Positions 17,025 to 26,461 of a stretch of 64,000 bases of DNA are shown piece after piece. Below the pieces are notes generated by a model that searched no databases, was not told the origin of the DNA, and saw only the letters and a program-made list of their open reading frames with translations. Source of the DNA: JADCRZ01 sp037718865. Its GTDB lineage: Bacteria; Bacteroidota; Bacteroidia; Chitinophagales; Chitinophagaceae. Made by a program: the position numbers and the translations under genes. The stretch spans positions 62,001-126,000 of the forward strand of contig JBBJMP010000015.1 in assembly GCA_037718865.1 (NCBI GenBank), in the 5' to 3' direction. Every line of letters starts with the position of its first letter. The first letter of the stretch is position 1.

Positions 17025-18152
17025 TTATTGAAAAGTCGAATGTAGATTCGTCTCGTTCCTTTGCCTTAAGTAAGCGTCTCTGCCGAGATGTTGTAACATT
17101 CTGTAGTGCGACTTCAATGCAGATAAGAAAGTCGGATACTCAAGGTGAGGTAAGTTGAATTCTTCGGCCGTATTCTTTACGATGGTCGTAATAACTGGAT
17201 AGTGAATGTGGCAGATCTTTGGAAATAAGTGGTGCTCGATCTGAAAGTTTAATCCACCGCAGAAGAAACTAACCAACCGGCTTTTGGACGCAAAATTGGC
17301 AGTCGTACGCAGCTGGTGTACCGCCCATTCTTCCTCGATATTCCCCTGATCGTCAGGGAATGGAAAAGCAACCCCTTCCACCACATGGGCCAATTGAAAT
17401 ATTACTCCTAAAACCAGGCCCTGAACAAGGTGCATAACGAGAAACCCGGCAAGGAACTGTAAAAATGTAATATCAAGAATAACTAAAGGTAAACCAATGA
17501 ACAAACTGTAGTTAATGGATTTGAAAAAGAAAAGATTGAAGTATTCTTTTTTTGGATGATTAGTGTTCGGGTGTTGACCTATCTTATTTTTGAAAAATTT
17601 GAGATAATCTTTTCTAAACACCCAGGAAAGAGAGGCGAATCCATACAAGAAAAAGGCATAGAAGTGCTGATAACGCTGAAATTTATTTACTTTTTCCGTT
17701 GTTGATATCCGGATCAACCCGGGTGCTATGTCGATATCTTCATCATATCCGGCAACGTTGGTATAGGAATGATGCACCATATTATGCGTGATGTTCCAAA
17801 CATAAGAACTGGCACCCAAAATATTGAACACTAAGCTTAAGAGCAGATTAACATTCTTTCGTGGTGAAAACGCTCCATGAATGGCGTCATGACAGATATT
17901 AATCCCGATAAAAGCACTGAAGGCTCCAACCAAACCTGCAAAAATCAACATGGTCCAAACACCGAATAGATTAGAGATGATTAAGCAATAAAAAAGGAGA
18001 AGGCCAGACAGAAAGAAAATGGTTTTAAAAAACATGGCTGCATTGGCATGTTTCGAAATGGCATTTTGAGTAAAGTGGTCATCGACTCTTTGTCTCGTTG
18101 CGGCAAAGAAGTTTGACCGCTTAGCATTTATGAATTTTAATTTTCTTGACAT
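17025..18152 (-). CDS. Front-end type acyl-lipid/linoleoyl-CoA desaturase (first gene of lipid operon)
   Basis: The protein has three histidine boxes, HDAIH, HNMVHH and QIEHH. The Gln in the last box is the hallmark of front-end (delta-5/6 type) and sphingolipid delta-8 desaturases. The frame is open to an ATG at 18203. I prefer ATG 18152 (MSRKLKFINAKRSN), where similarity to the paralogue at 11837 begins, giving 375 residues. It is the promoter-proximal gene of the operon, with a 350-bp upstream region that contains a direct repeat. It desaturates acyl chains in the membrane. The exact position is not predictable from sequence. Confidence 0.9.
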   Translation of the reverse strand: MSRKLKFINAKRSNFFAATRQRVDDHFTQNAISKHANAAMFFKTIFFLSGLLLFYCLIISNLFGVWTMLIFAGLVGAFSAFIGINICHDAIHGAFSPRKNVNLLLSLVFNILGASSYVWNITHNMVHHSYTNVAGYDEDIDIAPGLIRISTTEKVNKFQRYQHFYAFFLYGFASLSWVFRKDYLKFFKNKIGQHPNTNHPKKEYFNLFFFKSINYSLFIGLPLVILDITFLQFLAGFLVMHLVQGLVLGVIFQLAHVVEGVAFPFPDDQGNIEEEWAVHQLRTTANFASKSRLVSFFCGGLNFQIEHHLFPKICHIHYPVITTIVKNTAEEFNLPHLEYPTFLSALKSHYRMLQHLGRDAYLRQRNETNLHSTFQ

Positions 18153-18263
18153 GTACAACGCTAGTTTGAGAAATATGTTTGCATTTGATAAATTTAATCT
18201 CAAGTAATTAAACTCGTCGAAATTTATTTAGTAAAGTCAGCCGCTTCTCATCTTTATTTTAGT

Positions 18264-18321
18264 ATTTCTGCAACTGAAACTTTTGCTCACCCTCATTTTT
18301 TAGTAATTTCTGCAACTGAAA
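18264..18321. repeat. Two 16-bp direct repeats upstream of the lipid operon
   Basis: ATTTCTGCAACTGAAA occurs exactly at 18264-18279 and 18306-18321, 42 bp apart, which is four DNA turns. Both lie between the desaturase gene on the minus strand and the gene at 18509 on the plus strand. The spacing suggests paired binding sites for a regulator of the operon. The function is inferred. Confidence 0.6.
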
Positions 18322-18508
18322 GTTGAAAAAAGGAATAGTCAGGCGCTTTTCAATTATTATCCATCAAGGGTTGCTCGTGATCAGTATTCTTCACTATAAT
18401 ACGACTGCACGATCAGGAAAGTCGATTACAAGAGCATTTTAAAACAATGTAAGATTGTATCGTAAGCGACTTAAACAACAATTATGATAACAACCTAAAA
18501 TTAATTGT

Positions 18509-18922
18509 ATGAGAAAAGCTATTCTTTCAGGGCTATTGCTGATTGTCATGGTATCTTCCTTCGGTCAGCTGAGTACATCTTCTCCCGCTCCTACCCGTCA
18601 GTATTATTTAACTAAGGCTAAAAATCAAAGCACTGCAGGCAAGGTTTTAGCTATAGGTGGAATTGCTTCAATTGTTACGCCAATTATCATTCTTGCTCCC
18701 GGTAACACATCATTAGATGGCGTATTTACAGGTCTAACGGTTATTGGAGTTGGAACTGTGGCAGCACTGGGCAGTATTCCCTTATTTATGGCATCTGAAA
18801 GGAACAAAAAAAGAGCCAGGAAAGCAACAACGTACATTAATGTAGAAGGGGTATCCTATATTAAACAACAGGATATGGCATTCCATAGGTATCCCGCCGT
18901 TACCATTAGAATTCGTTTTTAG
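18509..18922 (+). CDS. Small exported/membrane protein of unknown function
   Basis: This 137-residue protein has a signal peptide (MRKAILSGLLLIVMVSSFGQ), then two hydrophobic glycine-rich segments (VLAIGGIASIVTPIIILAPG and TGLTVIGVGTVAALGSIPLF), a basic stretch (ERNKKRARK) and a C-terminal beta-like end (RYPAVTIRIRF). I recognise no named family. It is likely an envelope protein. It is divergent from the lipid operon, across the region with the direct repeats. Confidence 0.65.
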   Translation: MRKAILSGLLLIVMVSSFGQLSTSSPAPTRQYYLTKAKNQSTAGKVLAIGGIASIVTPIIILAPGNTSLDGVFTGLTVIGVGTVAALGSIPLFMASERNKKRARKATTYINVEGVSYIKQQDMAFHRYPAVTIRIRF

Positions 18923-18962
18923 TTAGTAATAACAACTATCATTCATTCTCAATACGCATTTC

Positions 18963-19410
18963 ATGAAACAGACATTACTTTTAGCCGTTGTAAAAGGCGC
19001 ACGGTGGTACACTGTGATGCTCCTTTTCTGGTTTGTTTAACCGCTTCCTTGAGCGCGCAAAGTTTAGCATATGTAAAAGCGCTGAGTAATACCACTCCGT
19101 TAGGATCGGCAGTTGTAAGCAGGAGTATCGAAACAGATAATCTCGGCAATACATACGTCACGGGTTATTTTTCAGGTACCGCTGATTTTGCCCCAGGCGC
19201 TGCTACAGCCAATCTGAAGAGTGTTGGTGGCAGTGACATATTCCTTGCTAAATATGGCCCCTCTGGCAATTATATATGCGATGGCGTTAGGAGGTTCGGG
19301 TGATGATAACGGTTATAGAATAGCTGTTGACAATTCGGGCGATGCGTATAATTACCGGAGGGTTTTCCGGCACTGCATGACCGTTTTGGTGTTAAACCGT
19401 TGTATTATTC
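18963..19410 (+). pseudogene. SBBP-repeat beta-propeller protein relic
   Basis: An ATG at 18963 opens a signal-like sequence that stops early. Another frame gives LTASLSAQSLAYVKALSN, NTYVTGYFSGTADFAPGAA and GGSDIFLAKYGPSGNY, and a third frame continues with ALGGSGDDNGYRIAVDNSGD. These are the tandem motifs of SBBP-repeat secreted proteins, which normally have many repeats. At least two frameshifts are present and only about two repeats remain. Confidence 0.75.
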
Positions 19411-19941
19411 AACCGTTAAAAACAGCTTATTTTTTTCATCCTCCATAAAAGGAATTTTAATTCAATGATATTATACCAATTGTAAACCCAAAATATTTCG
19501 CTACAGCTATAATGACTAATGGATTGCTGCAAAGTAATAATATTGAGTCTGTTAACAGCTCCCGGGCATGTAAAATACATAGCGAAAACATCTTGCAGGT
19601 GATTTTTTATTCTCGCCAAAGGCACCTCATCTACCTTTGATAAATGAAGAGGCATAGAGTTTTTAACTGCTGAAAAAAAACAACTTGAGCATTGGAGAGA
19701 GTCATGGGCATTTTGTTTTGGTACTAATTGCAAAAATACTTTTTGGCTTTTGCAATAAATGCAACTTTCTTTAAATGTAAGATAATTTTTTACAAAAATC
19801 CATTTGAGATGATAGGATAAATAACGGTTTACTGATTTATCCCATTAGCAAGTTCCCTGCAAGGTATTTATCAATTATGAAGTGGTTTTTTGTTATCGTA
19901 GTTTTAAATTGAAAGAACAGTAACCAACTAAAAATATTATT
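19411..19941. other. Gene-poor stretch
   Basis: A minus-strand open frame of 105 codons at 19416-19733 has no recognisable family or start signal, and I do not call it a gene. The final 100 bp are the upstream region of the gene at 19942. Confidence 0.4.
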
Positions 19942-20541
19942 ATGAAACTTCTTTTTTTTCTTCTTCTAACAGGAACGCATCTTTTAAGCTATAGCCAGGA
20001 TAGCTTCCCTAGCAGACAAAAAATCTATAAAGTTTCAATAGCACATACATCCGCTAAAATATCCTCTGGTTATCTTGCCGCCATTAAAGACTCTGCCATA
20101 TTGTTGACGAGTATGGCCGCCTCCATTCGATTTAACGCGATAAACGAAAAAGATCTTATAAATATTCATTACGGCAATATTGAGGTGGTTAGACTTAAAC
20201 GTAAAGGTTCATTCGGTAGAGGCATGTTACAAGGAGCGCTTATTGGGTTTGCCACAGGTGCTATTACCGGCCTGATAATGGGAGACGATCCTCCCTGTAG
20301 TCCTAGTCAGCAGGACTTTTTTGGGCTAGGCAATGCATTTTGCGAAGCTTTCAGAATAACCGCAGGTCAAAAGGCAGTTGGAATAGGAAGCGCTGGGGCA
20401 GTGGGTGGAGCCCTTATTGGTGGAATCATCGGCATAGTAGCCAGAAAGCGGTTTATCATCGGGGGCAATAAAGAGAAATTTCAGAAAATGCAAATGAGTG
20501 TAATGGACAGAATGTACGGCAGCCGGCAAAACAAAAAATGA
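19942..20541 (+). CDS. Exported glycine-zipper protein of unknown function
   Basis: This 199-residue protein has a signal peptide (MKLLFFLLLTGTHLLSYSQ), a beta-rich central part, and two glycine-zipper hydrophobic segments (GALIGFATGAITGLIMG and GSAGAVGGALIGGIIGIVA), ending in a basic tail. Glycine zippers of this kind anchor in or span membranes. It is followed after 6 bp by the gene at 20548, so the two probably form an operon. I cannot assign a function. Confidence 0.7.
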   Translation: MKLLFFLLLTGTHLLSYSQDSFPSRQKIYKVSIAHTSAKISSGYLAAIKDSAILLTSMAASIRFNAINEKDLINIHYGNIEVVRLKRKGSFGRGMLQGALIGFATGAITGLIMGDDPPCSPSQQDFFGLGNAFCEAFRITAGQKAVGIGSAGAVGGALIGGIIGIVARKRFIIGGNKEKFQKMQMSVMDRMYGSRQNKK

Positions 20542-20547
20542 TCCGCT

Positions 20548-21426
20548 ATGAAAAATGCTTATTCATTCCTCCTCTTCAGCTGCTTAATGATGTTTGTTAA
20601 TCAAGGGATGGCTCAACCATATCTGGATCTGATCAACGCGCGTTTAACCAATAGCCCGAAAGCAGGCATAATAACCTGGAATAAAGAGAAAATTAAACTT
20701 AGTTATTATAATGTCAGCACTACCATTCCATTCCTTTTTAGAAATAAACAAGACGCTGTTATTGTCAGCCCGTTCTTTGAAAAATGGCAGTTTGAGTTGG
20801 CGGATAAAAACGAAGAGCACCATTATTACGGACTGGCATTACCGATCTCTTTCCTGAAACAGATCAACCTGAAATATAGCATACTAATTACCGGTATACT
20901 AAGAATGAATGATTCATCTGCCGGGTTTACCATGAAACAGCAGGTGGGGGGCGCAATTATAGCCAGCTACAAAAAAAGAGAAAACCTAACCTTTAAATTT
21001 GGCGCCTATGTCAATGGAGAATATTTTGGTTTATTTATTATGCCCCTACTAGGTATTGATTGGCAGATCAATGATAAGGATTGGGTTTTTGGTGTATTGC
21101 CTGGGAGTCTCACCTATCAACATTTGTTTGCAAAAAAGGTCGGGTATGGCATAGCATTCAGGGCACAAACTAATTCTTATAACCGGCCGGCCGGCAAGTA
21201 TACCCGCATAGACGAGAATCAATTGGGCAGCTTCGTTGATATTTATCTTTCCAAAAATATTGTTCTGAACGCAGAAACAGGCCATAGTTTTTTCCGTAAG
21301 ATCAGAACGGATCAAATTCATCCATGCGTGAATGGCAACTGCGACCAGAAATATTATGACTACGACGTTAACGATAACTTTTATTACAAGCTGTCACTTG
21401 CCTATCGCATATCATTTAGAAAATAA
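20548..21426 (+). CDS. Outer-membrane beta-barrel-like protein (DUF6268-like)
   Basis: This 292-residue protein has a signal peptide ending GMAQ. Alternating amphipathic strands run through the rest (for example LTFKFGAYVNGEYFGLF and YKLSLAYRISFRK), ending in the aromatic or basic C-terminus typical of outer-membrane barrels. The overall look fits the DUF6268 group of Bacteroidota envelope proteins, but I make that link from memory. It sits 6 bp downstream of the glycine-zipper protein gene. Confidence 0.65.
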   Translation: MKNAYSFLLFSCLMMFVNQGMAQPYLDLINARLTNSPKAGIITWNKEKIKLSYYNVSTTIPFLFRNKQDAVIVSPFFEKWQFELADKNEEHHYYGLALPISFLKQINLKYSILITGILRMNDSSAGFTMKQQVGGAIIASYKKRENLTFKFGAYVNGEYFGLFIMPLLGIDWQINDKDWVFGVLPGSLTYQHLFAKKVGYGIAFRAQTNSYNRPAGKYTRIDENQLGSFVDIYLSKNIVLNAETGHSFFRKIRTDQIHPCVNGNCDQKYYDYDVNDNFYYKLSLAYRISFRK

Positions 21427-21645
21427 TTTTCTCGATAAAGCATGGCAGCACCTTGATGGAAGCTCAATTTATTCCCCTTTAACTATTACTTTAAAAGATC
21501 CGGTTATCACTTCTTGGAATTATCAATTAGTGAGTTATTGAAAGTGATGTACCTGAATTGCAGCGATTTATTATCTGTTGGCCACAGTTATAACAGCGAT
21601 TGCCGAAAAGCTGCGATAGAGTAGGCAAAATTTAATAATAAGGTT

Positions 21646-24474
21646 ATGAAAAAGACAATTTGTTTATCAGCCGTTATTATATTGGGGCAGGTTCTTTGCA
21701 TCAGGCTATGGGCTCAGAAGACAATTATAAGCGGTACTGTGCAAAACAGCGTTACGAGTGAGAAGGTCTCATCCGTATCCGTAACCGTTAAGAACAGATC
21801 CGAAGGAACTTTCAGCGATGATAAGGGCAATTTCCGCTTGCCTGTTGCAGGGAGCTTTCCGGTTATTTTAATGGTTTCATCCGTTGGCTTCGAAACTCAG
21901 GAACTTACAGTAACTAACAATTCTGAAAAGCTTGAAGTCCAGTTAACACCTGCTGTAATGCTGGGGCAGGAAGTGGTTGTTTCAGCTACCCGAACACCTA
22001 CCAGGTTTTTAGAATCCCCTGTATCTATTGAACGATTAAATATTGCTGCCATTAGAAATGCCGCAACTCCCAGCTTTTATGAAAGCATTGCTAACGTGAA
22101 AGGTGTAGATCTTACCACATCCAGTTTAACTTTTCGTACCGTAAGCACGCGGGGATTTAATGGTAGCGGCAATCTCCGCATGAACCAGTTCATGGATGGA
22201 ATGGATAACCAGGCCCCCGGGCTAAATTTTTCCGTAGGCAATTTGCTTGGAATGAGTGAACTGGATGTTGAAAGCGTGGAGCTCCTGCCCGGCGCGTCTT
22301 CTGCCTTATATGGTTCAGGTGGGTTGAACGGTACCCTTCTCATGAACAGCAAGAATCCATTCAAATACCAGGGATTTAGCTTCCAGGTTAAAGAAGGCAT
22401 TATGCATGTTGATAAGGAACAGCGTGATCCGTCACCATATCATGATCTGTCGATTCGCTGGGCTAAAGCCTTTAATAGATTTGCATTCAAGATCAATTCA
22501 CAATTCATACAGGCCCAGGACTGGCAGGCAAACGATATGAGCAATCTTGCCCGTACCAATATTGTCAGTAAACAAAAACCGGGCGACCGGAATTCAGACA
22601 TCAACTATGATGGTGTAAACATATATGGCGATGAGGTGAATGCTGATATGTATTCTACCACGCAAGCTATCATATACCAGGTAGTAGAAGGATATAAGGC
22701 AGCAGTTATTAGAGGGGGAGGAAAAGAACCGACGGCTGATGAAATAGATAATTTTATGTCAAGCCATCCGAAATACAGGGTATTTTGGATAGCGATGAAA
22801 AACGGCCTGATCCCAAAGAAAAGAGTGTCGCGTTCGGGATATAATGAAAAAGATTTAGTGGATTACAAGACCTACAATTTAAAAGTCTCCGGTGGTATTT
22901 ATTACAATATCACCAGTAAAACGGAAGCTTCGCTGATCGGTTATTGGGGAACAGGAACAACGGTATATACCGGCGCAGACCGTTACTCACTGAAAGGTGT
23001 TAAGATGGGTCAATACAAAGCAGAAATTAAAAACAAGAACTGGTTTCTCCGTGGCTATACCACGCAGGAAAATGCCGGGGAAGCTTATAATACTACAGCT
23101 TTGGCCTCTTACATTAATGAATCATGGAAGGTAAGCCAGCAATGGTTCCCTGAATATATCGGAAATTTTGCGGGCGCCAGGTTAATGGGGGCACCTGAAG
23201 CAAATGCACATCGGCTTGCCAGGAGCAAAGCCGATTCAGGGCGTTTATTGCCGGGAACACCAGGCTTTAATGAACAGTATGAGAAGATCCGTAAAGTACC
23301 TATTTCAAAAAAAGGTGCATTATTTTTGGATAAGACCGACCTGTGGCAATTTGATGGCCAGCTAAACCTGAGTAAAAAAATCAAAGTTGTGGATGTATTG
23401 ATCGGTGGCGATTATAAGCAATATATATTAAATTCCGAGGGGACGTTATTTGCCGACACAGCGGGCCGGATCAAGATTTCAGAATGGGGAGCTTTTTTAC
23501 AGTTGCAAAAAGATTTATTCCATAATAGATTAAAGTTTACCGCCTCCGGACGCTATGATAAGTCAAAAAATTTTGACGGCCAGTTTACACCACGGGTTAC
23601 GGCTTTAATAAAAGTTGCCGAAAATAATAACATTCGGTTGTCTTTTCAAACTGCTTATCGTTTCCCTACCACACAGGATCAATACATCAATTTGTTCACC
23701 GGTACTACTACATTAATTGGCTCCTTGCCTGAATTTGCCGATTATTACAAGTTTAAAGGCAACCCGGTATATACCGCACAAAGCATTGCAAAGTATAGGG
23801 AGACTACTAATCTTTCTGATCTGCAAAAAGGCCAATTCACCAAGCTGGAATCAGAAAAGGTAAACTCTTTAGAGTTTGGTTATAAAGGCCTGCTTGGAAA
23901 AACACTGTTGATGGATCTTTATGTATATTTCAGCAAATACAACGACTTCATTGGCCGTGTGGCTGTTGGCCAACCCGGATCTGCAGCTACCGTTACAAAT
24001 ATCCTCAGTTCATTTACTACGAAAAGTTTCGCCTATGCCCAGAACGTGAGTCAGGATGTTAAGGCCCGAGGATTTGGATTAGGATTAGAATACAGTATGA
24101 TAAAGGGTTATACCGCAAACCTGAATGTAACATCTGATAAGATATTTAATATTCCTGCTGATTATATTTCATTCTTCAATACTCCGGCCTACCGGTTTAA
24201 TATTGGCCTGGCTAATGAACATGCGTGGAAGCAATTTGGATTTAATTTGAATTACAGGTGGCAGGATAAGGTAGACTGGGAAGGAACTTTTGGTACAGGC
24301 TCGGTTCCTGCTTATGGCACTCTAGATGCACAAATCAGCTATAAAATTCACGGCACGAAAAATATATTCAAGATAGGCGCTTCCAACCTGCTGAATAAAT
24401 ATTATTACAGTGCATTTGGAAACCCGCAGATAGGTGGATTGTTCTATGTTAGCTTTGGGTATAATATTTTATAA
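21646..24474 (+). CDS. TonB-dependent receptor with carboxypeptidase-regulatory-like domain
   Basis: This 942-residue outer-membrane receptor imports a nutrient using TonB energy. After the signal peptide it has a CarboxypepD_reg-like domain (about residues 27-105, ISGTVQNSVTSEKVSSVSVT, SVGFETQELTV). A plug domain follows (about 115-240, with VVSATRTPTRFLESPVSIER and VELLPGASSALYGSGGLNGT), then a 22-strand barrel ending GGLFYVSFGYNIL. No SusD partner follows, so it is not a classic polysaccharide locus. The substrate is unknown. The gene is intact, unlike the two other receptors in the window. Confidence 0.92.
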   Translation: MKKTICLSAVIILGQVLCIRLWAQKTIISGTVQNSVTSEKVSSVSVTVKNRSEGTFSDDKGNFRLPVAGSFPVILMVSSVGFETQELTVTNNSEKLEVQLTPAVMLGQEVVVSATRTPTRFLESPVSIERLNIAAIRNAATPSFYESIANVKGVDLTTSSLTFRTVSTRGFNGSGNLRMNQFMDGMDNQAPGLNFSVGNLLGMSELDVESVELLPGASSALYGSGGLNGTLLMNSKNPFKYQGFSFQVKEGIMHVDKEQRDPSPYHDLSIRWAKAFNRFAFKINSQFIQAQDWQANDMSNLARTNIVSKQKPGDRNSDINYDGVNIYGDEVNADMYSTTQAIIYQVVEGYKAAVIRGGGKEPTADEIDNFMSSHPKYRVFWIAMKNGLIPKKRVSRSGYNEKDLVDYKTYNLKVSGGIYYNITSKTEASLIGYWGTGTTVYTGADRYSLKGVKMGQYKAEIKNKNWFLRGYTTQENAGEAYNTTALASYINESWKVSQQWFPEYIGNFAGARLMGAPEANAHRLARSKADSGRLLPGTPGFNEQYEKIRKVPISKKGALFLDKTDLWQFDGQLNLSKKIKVVDVLIGGDYKQYILNSEGTLFADTAGRIKISEWGAFLQLQKDLFHNRLKFTASGRYDKSKNFDGQFTPRVTALIKVAENNNIRLSFQTAYRFPTTQDQYINLFTGTTTLIGSLPEFADYYKFKGNPVYTAQSIAKYRETTNLSDLQKGQFTKLESEKVNSLEFGYKGLLGKTLLMDLYVYFSKYNDFIGRVAVGQPGSAATVTNILSSFTTKSFAYAQNVSQDVKARGFGLGLEYSMIKGYTANLNVTSDKIFNIPADYISFFNTPAYRFNIGLANEHAWKQFGFNLNYRWQDKVDWEGTFGTGSVPAYGTLDAQISYKIHGTKNIFKIGASNLLNKYYYSAFGNPQIGGLFYVSFGYNIL

Positions 24475-24835
24475 ATTAAAACATCCAGCTATAAACCTAT
24501 AGGGTCATTAAGGCCATATAGGCTTATAATTTGTGTTTTTGCCACCCACAGAAGCGAGGGCCGGTTGAAAATACCCAAATGACAGAGTGGAGGACAGTAA
24601 ATGGTAATCATTCTCTTGTAATTTAACAGTCGTCGCAGCAGGTTCTGCAGCTTTAGGATCTTGCGCGGCGAACGGAGAATTCTCATCGCTACATGAGTGT
24701 TGATTTTAGTATTGGTGTTTTTAAATGCCGTTTTCAATCATTCAGATAAATGAATGGTGTTCTGTAAGGAAATAGCGGCTTCTATAACTAGGGGCAGGGC
24801 TATGGATTTTAGTTGTTTCATTTGTTGGGTCGTGA
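24475..24835. other. Gene-free stretch after the TonB receptor
   Basis: No gene is recognised. Minus-strand open frames here lack family resemblance. The stretch leads into the truncated SDR gene. Confidence 0.4.
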
Positions 24836-25250
24836 TCATTTTTTAACGGATGAAGGAAGTAGCTTATCCAGTAACATTAAGAACTGGTTCAATTTTCCGG
24901 GTATGATCACTTCGCGTCCTTTCAGTAAACCATTAATAGCAATCGGGGCTAGCTCCTGCGGATTCATTATAGACAAACGCGATAACCAACTCATGGACTT
25001 ATTTAGCAACGTCACAGCAATGTTGGTATTCATACCACCCGGGCAGATCACACTTACATAAATGCCCTCTGCTTTTACCTCCCTGTGCAGGCTTTTTGAA
25101 AAAAAATAGATGTATGACTTAGTGCCCCCAAATACCTGCTTTTTAACCAGGAAGAAAAAACAACTCATACTCAAACATTCAGAATATAGGAGGGCTCGTT
25201 TTTCTTAAGCGTATCCAGAAATAAGTTGGGTGATCATGGTAGTAGCACTG
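24836..25250 (-). pseudogene. SDR-family reductase relic, paralogue of the lipid-operon reductase
   Basis: The frame reads VFGGTKSYIYFFSKSLHREV, then VICPGGMNTNIAVTLLNKSM, matching the C-terminal half of the SDR at 14476-15309 (YGATKSFIYYFSRSLRTEL). Upstream pieces in other frames (LFLDTLKKNEPSYILNV) continue the match to about 25250, with at least two frameshifts. The cofactor-binding N-terminus is gone. It suggests that a second copy of part of the lipid operon once existed here. Confidence 0.8.
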
Positions 25251-25611
25251 CCTTTGCCAGCTCAATTTTCCGTGCAATCTTCACAGGAAAGCTTTTTTTT
25301 GCAGGAGGCAAAAGGAAAGCTGCTAAAAGTGAAAGAAGGATTCCTTTTTTTAGCAGCCGTTTTATGATTGATAATTTACATTCCAAGCAAAAGGATACTC
25401 TTTGGTTTTAGGAAAGGTATAAGCGTCTATATCCGCTTTCTCAGTTAATTATTCATCCGGCAGCTTTGCTTTTTATTACCTGCTATTTGTTAGTGAAAAT
25501 GAGTTAACAAGTTTCAGAAACTTGTGGGGCTGTTTGATTTATTCTATTGCAAACTCCGTTTTGCTATTTTGTATCCTTGCTTACCGCTTTCCATTCACTG
25601 CTTCAGCCTAA
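25251..25611. repeat. Gene-free stretch with a 10-bp inverted repeat
   Basis: GCTGCTAAAA (25319-25328) and TTTTAGCAGC (25348-25357) form a stem with a 19-nt loop. It could act as a transcript end for minus-strand read-through from the lipoprotein gene at 25612. No gene is seen in the rest. Confidence 0.4.
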
Positions 25612-26385
25612 TTATCGCCATACAAAATGGGATAGCGATACATAATGACTTCCTTTATCATCTTCATAGATATTATACTTTGTAGGATAATAGCCGTTTT
25701 TGGCAAAGTACTGCTGCTGAGGATAAGCTACCGAATAGCGTGCCCCGCTTGCCAAAGTTGTCAGCGTAACAATGGGATTAATGAAGGTTAACTGCCCGTT
25801 CCACGTACCTAAGATCATCGTATGCGGAACCGTCATGCCGGCTTCAAAAATATTCTCACCCCAATGTCTGCCAATCTGGGATACCGCAGCATTCAATGAA
25901 TAGTTAGCCGGCAAGTAACCAGTTGGAGGGGCAACATCGAATTCAGGTGCCGGAGGAGCCGGAATAGCTAGCCTTTCTTCCTGGGTCATCATAAAAAAGC
26001 GCACATCCATGTGGGGTCCTATCTGTCCTGATGGCGGAAGTCCGTGCCCGGTGGCACTCCATCCTAATGCAACATGCTCGAAAAGTGTTGCTTCCAGTGC
26101 TTTGTGATGAAATTCTAATGGATATATTGTATTGGCCGTGGGCAAGCCGGAAAGTGCACCTTCCGTGAAAACCACCCCTATTTTTTTTGGTACGCCGGAG
26201 TGGCTAATCGTTACAAAAGTATTTGCCTGACCGTTTCCTACCTGCACCTGGGGACCTTTGTAGGTGTTATCCTTATCTGACTTGAATAGTCCTTTTACGT
26301 CATCCAGAATTTGATCTTTTTGGCAGGAAGATAAAACAATTGCACTGCCGATTATGAAATAAAAATATAAAGCTGATACTCGCAT
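25612..26385 (-). CDS. Lipoprotein, DUF5602/TTHB210-like
   Basis: This 257-residue protein has a lipoprotein signal (IGSAIVLSSCQKDQ, lipid on Cys21). The mature part contains VPKKIGVVFTEGALSGLP followed by histidine-rich segments (LEFHHKALE, EHVALGWSATGHG, IGPHMDVRFFM). These resemble the DUF5602/TTHB210-like exported domain, where histidines are thought to bind metal. It is divergent from the LytTR regulator gene at 26462, with a 76-bp gap, so the pair may share control. The function is unknown. Confidence 0.65.
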   Translation of the reverse strand: MRVSALYFYFIIGSAIVLSSCQKDQILDDVKGLFKSDKDNTYKGPQVQVGNGQANTFVTISHSGVPKKIGVVFTEGALSGLPTANTIYPLEFHHKALEATLFEHVALGWSATGHGLPPSGQIGPHMDVRFFMMTQEERLAIPAPPAPEFDVAPPTGYLPANYSLNAAVSQIGRHWGENIFEAGMTVPHTMILGTWNGQLTFINPIVTLTTLASGARYSVAYPQQQYFAKNGYYPTKYNIYEDDKGSHYVSLSHFVWR

Positions 26386-26461
26386 AAAATCAATCTTTTG
26401 TTAGTAATAAATTTTTTATTGTTTCGCAAATAACTTCACCAGTTACGGAAAAAGTTTTCAT

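Noticed and set aside
11837..18152. Sterol biosynthesis cluster
   Set aside because: The sterol-desaturase-family and 3-beta-HSD-like genes could suggest it, but no squalene or oxidosqualene enzymes are in the window, and the families also act on fatty acids and sphingolipids.
19416..19733. Minus-strand open frame of 105 codons
   Set aside because: There is no recognisable domain, no start signal and odd composition. It lies in a decayed region between an SBBP relic and a real gene.
21646..24474. Polysaccharide utilisation locus built on the TonB receptor
   Set aside because: No SusD-like gene, glycoside hydrolase or sigma/anti-sigma pair is next to it.
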